From assembly GCA_019843655.1 (NCBI GenBank), contig JACDQD010000002.1, positions 11,482,393-11,546,392 of the forward strand: DNA of 64,000 nucleotides, read 5' to 3'. Position 1 is the first letter of the stretch, and each line of letters begins with the position of its first letter. Source of the stretch: Lethocerus indicus (lineage: Eukaryota > Arthropoda > Insecta > Hemiptera > Belostomatidae). A program made the translations under genes and the position numbers. The notes beneath the pieces were generated by a model. It was not told where the DNA came from. It did not search any database and saw nothing but the letters and a program-made list of their open reading frames with translations. Below, one piece after another: positions 47,932 to 57,514 of the stretch.

Positions 47932-50900
47932 CTTGAAATCGATAAAATGAAAACAGGGGTATTTCTATTTGCCGTGGCCCGGTGGACGCAACAGCCGATT
48001 TTTCAGAAATATTTCTTCTAGTATTGGTAATAAATCTTTGATTCTGGATGCAACAATAAATCAAGCTGGTCAGGGCCCGGCCAGCACTCGGATCAACTAT
48101 TCCTTCAAGACCTTTTGACTCCCACTTTCAAACCTTCCTTATATCGAGGCTTCGACCACGCTCGGTTCTTATTAAAAATTCCTAGTACGATGCAGTTGAT
48201 TTATGCCCTCCCTTTCGTTTCGAAATGATACTAATTCATATACCCCCTCATATATTGCTTGACACATCTTTCTAATTGGGTCGAGGACGCGAGATTATTT
48301 TCCCGAAATTTTCGTGTAATAGATGGGCGAAATTTCTTCGCAGACGCTCTAGTTCGCTGAAGCGAAGTTAAATTATCTACCCTTGGCGGGGAATTGGGAG
48401 GTGTCCTGAAGTTAGATTAATTTTGTATTTCTCTATATCCTGTACATAGTTGTAATTCAACGAGGACGGTTTGTTGTTGGGGTTGTTCGCGGTCTGTTGG
48501 GTCGGGAGAATCAGTGCACTAATTAAAGGGGTTGAGCAGAGGAGGCCAACTTGGGCTAGACCCCAGACAAGACCTCAATCGCCACTTTATCCTGCCTTTA
48601 TATCTTTAATCTCCTTATCTTGTACTCTCTAGTCAGATATTATTGCAGAGCTGGTAAATTGTTACTATATAAGCTATTTGTTGGCGTTGTTGTTCTTAAA
48701 CTGGCGCTACTTAATTGGAGCCAATTAACCCAATTGACTTCGGATGATGATGAACTGCACGTGGTGATATTTTGGGAAATAAAATTAAGCGCTCCTTTAT
48801 CACGGTCTGTTTTATTTAAGGGGAAATGACATCCTGCGTTTGTAAGAAACATCTTCCGAACAATGAACACGATCCGTACAGTATCTTATTCCCCAATCAC
48901 TTTAAGGTATCACTTAGCTACATTTAAATTATTAACTGACCATTAGTCTAATTGTTGTGGGTCAGGTCTCATGCTGTGCCTCGCATCTCAATAATTTACG
49001 TAATTGCCGCTAAATGTGGCTCTTCTTAAAACTCCATTACAAGGCCCCCCTCATTTCTCTTACCTAACAACACAATTTCCACCTCCAATTTCTCCCGCCC
49101 ACGTACCCACTTGTAACTGAGTTTACTTCTACCACCTATAAAATCCTACTTCTGCATTCCCAATTTCAATGGTTCGTTTCAGTTTTTCCTCTCTTCAATT
49201 AGCCAGAGTGGATTGATATAGACTTGACGACGGGAGAATTCAGTTTTTTATTCATCCAGTTCATGTGGCACTGTGGTGATTTCCCATGGGTATTCTGTGT
49301 TTATTGTCGGTGAGAATGATAACATAAAATCCCTATTGTCTCAATCTCGTGATTGACTATTGTCTTCTTCATTTTTAAACTAGAAACGATTCAAAAATAT
49401 TCTGAGAATCTGAATTATTTTCCCTTTGGTAATTGAACTTGAATTGTAAATAAACTTTATTGAAGGTCTACATAGCGTTTACATAGTGCACATTGGTGTC
49501 GTACAATCAATTTGACTGGTTACATTTATAGGAAAATGCTAATGATCACAAAAATCTTAGCCAAAACGCTTTCTGGTAGGGGACATACAATAAACTCACT
49601 AATATAAAAAAATTAAAATAATTTCGAAAAAGAAATATTACGAATTTCCGTAGGTAACGTGCGTTTTCATTTATTCTACTACTCTCAAAGTTCGAAGAGT
49701 ATAAGCAGAAAGGGAATAACTTATCTATCAATTCAGAATTTCTTATCTATATTTCATTGATTTTTGAATATTGTATGTTCCTTAATCGTTTAGAAGTTCA
49801 ATTGTTCTCACTTCTTTTGAAAATACCTCGTTTTTTATCATTTAAATTTTATTATATTAAAGAGAATAGAAACTGGAATTTTACGAAATTGAATCTTTTA
49901 TCTAGTTCCAACCATATCGTATTTATTCAGATCCTAATTAAGGCATTTTCGATGAGTCGATCATTTACTAATAATATTTGTTTCTTACAACCGTCTAATT
50001 TATGACAGTTTTAATGAATATTACAAATCAGTTATACCAGTTGTATTGCCGGTATAATAATCTAGGGAATTAGTTCAGTAACAACTATTCCTATTTCAAT
50101 TCCGTGTTCCCTCGGCCTTCTAATTGGCCACGGTCACGTTTCAAATTTACAGTAATTTTAATAGCGACTCTGTAATTTTGCCTGTTTCGACGGGATTCCA
50201 TGAATTCAAAGCCGAGCCGAAATTATAGGCTTGTGACCCGATTGGAAATGAAAAAATAATTCCGGTTTGATTTAAGATTTGATTGGCGGATTTTCCCCTT
50301 TGTACAATCAAAGCTATAATTGCACCCCCCCGTCCCTCCCCTTCATAACCCTCCATCGCCCCCTACGTCACCGGTGACATCGGATTCGTATCTATCTACC
50401 CCTTATGGGCTCGGAAACAAAATAAAAAATTGTGTATCGTTACAATGTACTTAACCAAGTTAGGGTCAGTTTTAAGCATAACTGATAGAGATAAAAAATT
50501 GACTCATAGAAAACACATAATCGTTATCTTTTTATGTTAAAATCCAAGTACTCGTGCTCAAGACCTCTGTTTTTTAACGTTTTGGCCTTATTGTTTACTC
50601 TATTAAATCTATTTCCTCACAAAGTGCGCTAATAATACTTGGTAAAATTACCAATGACCTACATTTAACATTATTAAAAAAACGTAAACAGTAATACTTA
50701 ATTACTTATTTCGTTATGACTTATGACATAATCTGAGGTTAAAAATTGTGACTTCGATCGAATTGAAAATCGTCCTACGAGCTAAGTGCCGTCGATCTGG
50801 GTACTTGAGGGCTGTTTTTTAATTCCCCCATCCCGGGATTATATTTAACAGTTCAAAATACGACGTTTTCGGCATTACTGCCAACTTTGCCTGTTGGAAT

Positions 50901-52331
50901 TTATGAGTTCTCTCTTGCAACATTTCGATATTCTAGTTGTGTATCCTGAAAATCCTCTTTCGCAGCTGGAATATTTCCCATATATTTCTATCCCGGTGGG
51001 ATTACATTGTTACACGTTGGAATGCACATAAAAGATAGCGTAGTGGAATACACTGAGCTATAGTCGATTAAAATACATTATATCAATAGAACAGCGGAGC
51101 TTTGATGTAAACATGTGACATGTAAAAATATTTCCTTTTAATTTCATAGGAGTGATGACGGCGATGGAGTTCTAATGTAAATTGATGCCTCGGCGAGTAA
51201 TTTAAATCCAACATAGCCTTGCCTTCCTTTGTCCTTTATTTATTTTCAGACGATACTGTTTATAAAGAATTTCCATTCAGCGGTCTCCTTCATTCTAACC
51301 GTCCACATTCCAGAAATTGGCGAACATCTACATAAAAGAATAACTTGTGTGCTTATGTGTATTGAAAAACACGTTGAATCTACTGACATTTTTTGAAAGG
51401 AACTTGAATATACTTTGTTTTTTTCTTGTTATATAAACTTGGTGCAAAGGTGTTTAAATTGAATTTGACAACTAAAGAACGATATTAATATCAGTCGTAT
51501 TTCGTTTCAATTAGAATAATCGGATGATTATAATGAAAGTAATAAAGTTAATTAGAATTAAACATTATAGGTTTCCACTTGCCTTTGTAATTCTTTCTTC
51601 TCGCATTATAGACATATGGCATATTAAATTCACACTTATATTCTTCAAAATATATTTGATGAATCGAATAATTTCTCATTACTCAAGTCAAATGAATTTG
51701 ACCATTTGAAGTGAATCTAATTTGCCGGTTTGACACGGGTGTTTAGAAAACATAGAGATGATTACTGGTCGCATAAATGTCCCATAATTACCGGAAGCAT
51801 GTTTTGACACCCTTTGAACGTGTACGGCGGGCGGCGCATTTACATTTCGCCATGTTGTTACCGGCCACACTAATGCATTTAGGAATTACGAAATGAAAAC
51901 ACAAACAGAAAAGGGCTCTATCATTTATAGCCGTCATTTACAGCACGTGTGTTCTGGATTAAACAGGCGCTTCGGCAGTCCAAATAGGAAGTTGGAACCA
52001 GTCGTGGAATAAAAGCAGTTTCACATTCACTAATCATATCTTGTTGAATTGCTATAACATATTTTTCTGTCACTAGGGGAATATCGCTGTGCACATATTA
52101 GTAAATGGGGTCCTAAGAAGAAAAATGTTGGAAATTCGTATTTAATATTAATAAAATAGTGGTTGCTGCCAGTGAATTTAACCTAACATTCGAATAAAAT
52201 ATGTTTACCGAATTCTGTTATACAAAAGAATCGATCTTGCTACCCCGATATTGGGGTTATTGGGCAGGAAAAACATTAACTGTTCTGTAGATTTCGTGTG
52301 TTTCTGTGTCCTCTCGCTGGTTTGGTCTTTT

Positions 52332-52368
52332 GCTAGACCTGTTTCGGCTGCTCGCCATCTTCAGTAGC
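52332..52368 (-). ncRNA. Hammerhead-ribozyme-like core, copy 3 left arm
   Basis: Read on the minus strand the segment is GCTA, CTGAAGA, T, GGCGAGCAGCC, GAAACAGGTC, TAGC. It matches the hammerhead core CUGANGA plus GAAA. GCTA/TAGC would be stem I flanking the core, GGC/GCC stem II, and a very short A-U, C-G stem III before a GUC cleavage triplet. Short stem III hammerheads that work as dimers are known from animal Penelope-like elements and retrozymes. Against activity: one extra U sits between the CUGAAGA core and stem II, and stem III has an A/G mismatch. I infer a degenerate or divergent ribozyme; folding by chance within an inverted repeat is the alternative. Confidence 0.35.
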
Positions 52369-52491
52369 GGTGTTAGTCACTTTTGGCACTTTGGATATTT
52401 TTTGGGCATCCTCACTGCACTGTCACTCTCACTTGTACTGTCAAGTATTTGTACTTGTACTGACGTCAAAGTGGCAAAAGTGACTAACACC

Positions 52492-52528
52492 GCTACTGAA
52501 GATGGTGAGCAGCCGAAACCGGCCTAGC
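52492..52528 (+). ncRNA. Hammerhead-ribozyme-like core, copy 3 right arm
   Basis: The plus-strand counterpart is GCTA, CTGAAGA, T, GGTGAGCAGCC, GAAACCGGCC, TAGC. Stem I (GCTA/TAGC) is intact and stem II becomes G-C, G-C, U-G. The U before the cleavage base (position 52523) is changed to C, which would break the required A-U pair, so this copy is predicted inactive. Confidence 0.3.
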
Positions 52529-54498
52529 AAAAGACCAAACCAGCGAGAGGAGACAGAAACACACGAAATCTACGGTATTCCAACCCCTCGCAGACCACAA
52601 AACAGGTATTCTAAACTATTAACTCTTCTTTTCTAAGTCATGGAGCTAAACTTGAATGGGAAAAATTGGGATGTGGGATTTTAAAGAATTTGAAAGGAGA
52701 CTGTGTTTGAAGGAGCGTTTTGTCGATTCTGGAAATGGAACGCTGCTCGATAATTGAAAGCCGTTTGTCATGCGGCCCAAAGGCGAGAAAACCATCCCTC
52801 CGCCCACGTCCGTTATTGAAGCTGTGTTTGTTTGAAAATTCCTGGAACCTTTTACGATTTCAATTCCGGACCCATACCCTCCTGTCTTGGGACAGAACGT
52901 AAAAGAGATTCTGAGGGGAAATTATAATTCGTAGCGGAAATCATCCTATAAAGCATTGGGTGGAACCGACGCAGACCTAATGGCGTAGTTGAGCGGATCC
53001 TTCCCATTACCTATTATTTATTTTCACCAAATGAATATTTAGAATTCTATTTATCATCCATAATTATAATCCAAAGAAATGACTACGTTTTAATTCATTG
53101 TTCCCTAATTTTGACGGTGCTTGACTATGTTCCTCTAGTTTAGTTGGCACAACATTTTCAAGACTATTTTGATATATTCATTCAGGTTTTCTCATAATAT
53201 TATTTTTAATTTTATTATCCTGTGCAATAAAATAAACCTTCCTTCCTTTTATCAAAACTAGGTACAACATAATTAAAAAGTAGTCAGTTTGCAATATCAA
53301 CAGTATTAATGATATCGGAAGAGAAAATTCTGCGAAACCGCTTATACTCTAGGAAGGGGCTGTCCATGGAAAGGACCTACAGTTTAAAGTTGGTAACTTG
53401 CCAAAGCCCTAATTCGACAAGATCTAGTTGCGAACATTAACCGCCTATCTGGATCTTCTTGGTTATTGAATTGTATAAGAAAAGTCTTAGTTGGATGCAC
53501 TTAGTTAGATCTAAGTATTGTAAAGGATACTAAGATAGTAAAATAGTTTGAACTCTCAGATATGTTGCTTATTTTCGTAAATATCTTGTACGGTAGCAAT
53601 ATTGTTCACTCTAGAATGTGCGGTAGATTGTTTACTAATAATGGAATAGGTTTTAATATGCGATTCGAGTGTTTTTGTAACTGAACGCCAACTTTTGTGT
53701 AAGTACCTGAATCTTAAGATGACTATTAATTAAGGCACTGATTTTTCGGAAAAAAGTTTTCTTTATGCCAGTTATTAATTCACAGAATCGTTCATTGTTT
53801 TTTCACCGGTGTGATTTTATGAAAGACCTCTGATTTGTTTGGCCTATTACGTGTACTAATAAGGCGACGTCAAATTGCCGACCCGCCTGTGTTTTGAAAC
53901 GTAACAAGGGCGATGAGATTTTACATTATGTAAAACACTTCGGAGACGTTTCTCCCAAGTTCCCGTCGCCTCTAAATTTCCACCGCAGAAGCGAATCGTA
54001 ATATTATATTTTCCGATATTTGCCTTCATTATCGAAACTACCAAGTCATTCTAGTGTCATCCACCTTTTACATGTTATACGTTGAGTTGCTTTGCAAAGA
54101 AATTGTATGAATGTTATTACCTTAAAGAGAAGGATTTATGTCTATTTGTACTGAAAAAATCCTCGGCCTGATCAATGAAGCCTAACCTGGACAAATAGCT
54201 CGTTGTTTGCTTTTTCAGCAGACGCCAGAATTGTTACTATTCAGAACCTATTGAGATATTCGGAAATAATAATTTCAATGATGTATGTTAAACATTTTAT
54301 ATATGCTAATTACAATAGTTTGAGCGGTATGGAGTATTGGATAGATTGAATTATTGACAGGACAATAAATGCCTGACCTCCAGGGCTGGAGGGGCACCAG
54401 TAGTCGACACGGTGAATACATTACGGGCATCCACACCCCTTACCCTATGAATAAAACATTCTCCAGAGACTCCAGCCCCTTCTCCAGTAAAGTCCCTA

Positions 54499-54535
54499 TC
54501 TCTCTCTCTCTCTCTCTCTCCCCTCTCTCTCTCTC
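54499..54535. repeat. (TC)n microsatellite, interrupted
   Basis: TC units to 54520, a short CCC interruption, then TC units to 54535. Confidence 0.88.
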
Positions 54536-54928
54536 ACCGGGATCTGAATTGTCTCCTAAATGTAATCAACCCCAAACAACTTAACGCCGGTCCCCTTCCA
54601 TTTCGTTTGAATCCTGCGGATTTGTTCTTTATTGAGTTCCCAATTTGGAAAATGTATTTTCCGAAACATTTATCCTCCAGTTTGCATTCTTTGATTGCTT
54701 CAATCCCAGTTTTATATACGAGCTTTTTCCCAAATTCTCGTTGAGGTTTAGTTTGCCTCATACGAAATACATAAATTAGTTCGACGCTTATTACACTTAT
54801 GTAACATCCAAACAGATTTATATGTACATTCATGAAAACAGATTACATCGATAGTGTTCTATAAATAAAATTGATTCTATAGATTCGTAGCTTTGCAGTC
54901 GTGGTATTTGTGGTTCTATCGGTTGGAT

Positions 54929-54976
54929 GGGTGTGGTTGACTGGGTGTGGTGGTGGGGTTTATAAAATATGCAAAT
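54929..54976 (+). promoter_or_regulatory. CACCC boxes, TATA box and octamer
   Basis: GGGTGTGG occurs at 54929-54936 and 54943-54950 (KLF/CACCC type, 14-bp spacing). TATAAAA is at 54961-54967 and the POU octamer ATGCAAAT at 54969-54976. A TATA-directed start would fall near 54990, about 90 bases before the smORF ATG at 55080. The surrounding 54896-54960 is a G/T-rich strand. Confidence 0.35.
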
Positions 54977-55079
54977 TTGATATACAACTCAACCACTTTT
55001 GCCTTAATTGTTTCTCTCATTCGGCCCATATCTCTGGCATCAATATTTCAACGCTGAGCCGCTTACCGCCTGCGGCCTG

Positions 55080-55280
55080 ATGTTAACCTTCGATGCACAC
55101 ACTAAGGGGGGAATTACGACGTTCTCCGTACTGAATTATACGGGCATACCTTCCCACCTCGAAATGTGGGGCGACTTCCCTCAATTATGCATTATATTAA
55201 GCGTGGCATGTGTTGGAGGAATGATTTTCGTATGTCTGTTAACAATTTGTTGTTGGAACTACTCTCAGTACGAAGAATAA
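55080..55280 (+). CDS. Candidate 66-aa single-pass membrane smORF
   Basis: ATG at 55080 is the first ATG downstream of a TATA-like box (54961-54967). The frame gives a 66-residue product starting MLTFDAHTKGGITTFSVLN. It has an N-glycosylation sequon (NYT), then one hydrophobic segment CIILSVACVGGMIFVCLLTI at residues ~36-55, and an acidic, tyrosine-containing tail WNYSQYEE. The stop codon overlaps AATAAA (55276-55281). The frame stays open upstream to 55008, so a C-terminal exon with an acceptor near ACGCTGAG (55057) is the alternative. Promoter-like box, first-ATG frame and poly(A) signal together suggest a compact single-exon gene. I know of no homologue and length alone is not significant. 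Confidence 0.3.
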   Translation: MLTFDAHTKGGITTFSVLNYTGIPSHLEMWGDFPQLCIILSVACVGGMIFVCLLTICCWNYSQYEE

Positions 55281-55281
55281 A

Positions 55282-57379
55282 TTTCCTTTAGATTACAGTT
55301 TTCAGAATATGTTTGAAAATGCTAAATACTTGAATTGTTGAACGAACAAAGTTACGATGTATGTTTTCTCTTGCGTTTCATGGCAACATTTCGTATTAGC
55401 TGTTCCTAATTTATCGTCAAATCTAAACGTGATCTAGCCAAATGCACATATTATATACGCTTTGAACGTGAGGAGTCTAAGTAACTGAGACTCCGGAAAC
55501 TCGGAATATTCCTATATTTTTAATGAGCGTCCGGGCATAATTGTAATTAAGTCTGATAAATGTAAGCCGGGCGGGTTGCGTTGAAACTCGACGGTTACAG
55601 CCGAGGCTGGTCTGACGGCATGTTTGGAACGTTCCCAGATACTACAAATCGTCGTTGAGAATTTAATTTTCCTAGAAATATATTCTGGCCGACGGTTTTC
55701 CCTGAAATTGGTACTTCATGACATATTTATCTCATGCTGCGATTAACTCGGCAGAATAATTACGCAGTATAAACTAAACTGACGACGAGCACAATATTTA
55801 CACCGGCTCTAACTGACTGGAGTAACTGTCCTTATTTTTACTTTCGGTTTATGCTTGAACTCTAAATGTTGCTTTTTCATCGGCAAATAAGGACGAAGAT
55901 TGGGGGGCGCTGTCAATATTTAAAATCATACTACATCTCTTTCTAACCGTTTGACTGTAATTTTACGTATTACGCGATCCTACCGCTAGTTTTGATTCAG
56001 ATTCTGTTCTCGGAAACCTACGCTCATTTAGTAGTACAAATGTTGCTTTATTTTTAAAGCGTAAATTAAAATTTATTTTAAATAACGGTCTATCTCTGTC
56101 TCTCTGTGATTGTGACTTCTGAATTCATATATTTCTTTTATTTTCAGTTGCATATTAAAAAATAACATTCAGTTGTTCAGATTATTTAAGATTGAAGAAT
56201 TTATATACATGAATTCATTTTCAATACATTTAATTTGTTAAATGGAAAAAAGTTTAAAGAAATCACTTTTCTTTCTTTTTTTTCTGTATTTTCATCTAAT
56301 CAGAACCTCGTTTTAGGATTGCGGTCGAGTAGGCCTAACCGCCGCCCTCTCGGAGAACGGGTGTTGGGAATTGGAGATAAAGTGGACCGGTGGGTCCTAG
56401 TTTTGGGTCCCGGCCAAACATCCTTACGTTTAACTCTGTTTTAATTTAGTTCTTGCGACTGGCCGGCAATCGTCCCACCCGAATTACAAGACAAGGGTGG
56501 ATCCAGAGTACCCTCTGCTTCAGCCTGCATTAAGGCCCTACCATATCTCCTCTCACTATCCTTCTGTTCTCTTAATATAGTCTCATTTAACTCGCGCATT
56601 GTTCACTCCAGACTGTTAACATCTGTAAACGCAATAGCATTTTTCTTGAGCGCGTTGACCAATTAACACCATTAACCCAAACCAACACGTGTGAAGGGAT
56701 ATTTTTTAATCGTGCTTCAAGAAATGTCCATGAGCATTGAGCATATTCATCTGAGAAGCACTGATGACCTGTTTGAAGGAATATTTATATTACGAACTGC
56801 TTCTATCTATATAAAATATGCATAAATATGGAAGAGGGATCGCTGTTAAGCGTATTAGTATAGAAAAATGAAAGTCAACTTTTACAAGTTGTACTCCGTA
56901 AGACGATTTTCGACGAATCGTACTTAAGAAAATTTAGCGGTAAAACGCACAAAAGAACAGTACCCAGTTGAGCAAATCGAAAGAAGAGATATCTGAAGTT
57001 CGGAAATTCGAAAAAAAAATATATTGTACTATCACTGAAGGTATCAAAATATTACCAGTTAAGGCTGTGGGGTTCCTAACGTAAATTTTAAGTTTAGCTA
57101 TTTTTCGAGACAATATATATCTACTGATTCTTTTCCTTTTTATCCGCCCTGTCTGTAATTCAGATAAGCAAAACATTCATTAGGAACAGAGTCTTATCTG
57201 CCTTTTGAATTCTAGCCGTTTAACGTTTTACGTCGTAGCTTTGGCTCTATACAGTTACGCTCAGTTTCATAGTGTAGCAACTTTCCGATTTCTTTTCAAT
57301 TTCTATAATATATTTCACTCTTATGAGAGTTCGCAGCAATTTTCACCATTTACTAGATTGAATGCACTGTTTTAATTTG
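55282..57379. other. Non-coding stretch
   Basis: No frame with support and no repeat of note between the smORF candidate and the second recursive-splice site. Confidence 0.5.
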
Positions 57380-57396
57380 TTATTCTCTTTGTTCTA

Positions 57397-57439
57397 GGTA
57401 TGTACCACACTTCATCTCTCCAATCGAGTTTTCCAAACA
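57397..57439 (+). other. Recursive splice site candidate with 42-nt RS-exon
   Basis: TTATTCTCTTTGTTCTAG ends at 57397 and abuts GTATGT, again an AG|GT junction with a strong pyrimidine tract. GTAAGT follows at 57440, after 42 nt. All three frames of the 42 nt are open. The layout matches the site at 24179 almost exactly, 33 kb away on the same strand, which fits stepwise removal of one long intron. Confidence 0.45.
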
Positions 57440-57487
57440 GTAAGTCTTTTTGAGATTTAATCAGTTTTCATTGTTGATTGTCTAGAG

Positions 57488-57514
57488 TGGGGGGTGGGGG
57501 GTAGGGGTGGAGGT
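57488..57514 (+). other. G-quadruplex-prone G-rich tract
   Basis: Runs of 6, 6 and 4 G separated by one or two bases (TGGGGGGTGGGGGGTAGGGG), 45 bases downstream of the donor of the second recursive-splice candidate. G-rich intronic runs can bind hnRNP H-type splicing factors. Confidence 0.5.

Larger units (their letters stand above)
45883..52274. other. Non-coding stretch
   Basis: Apart from the minus-strand exon candidate at 47.7-47.9 kb and the paired hairpins at 47.5 kb I see nothing supported; open frames at 45813-46163, 48620-48870 and 49757-50005 have no other signals. Confidence 0.5.
52288..52617. mobile_element. Foldback element copy 3 with ~12-bp target duplication
   Basis: Left arm 52288-52380 and right arm 52480-52572 are 93-nt inverted repeats with four mismatches by my count. 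They start TAGATTTCGTGTG and run through TTTTGCTAGACC to GGTGTTAGTCAC. The inner pair extends the symmetry further (GTGGCAAAAGTGAC against GTCACTTTTGGCAC). A one-sided tail (52573-52617) follows the right arm, beginning CGGTATTCCAACCCCTCGCA and ending TCTAAACT. ATTAACTGTTCT at 52275-52286 and ATTAACTCTTCT at 52618-52629 form a 12-bp target duplication with one mismatch. The element is non-autonomous. With copy 2 it defines the family: inverted arms, variable centre, one-sided tail about 45 bp long. Confidence 0.87.
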
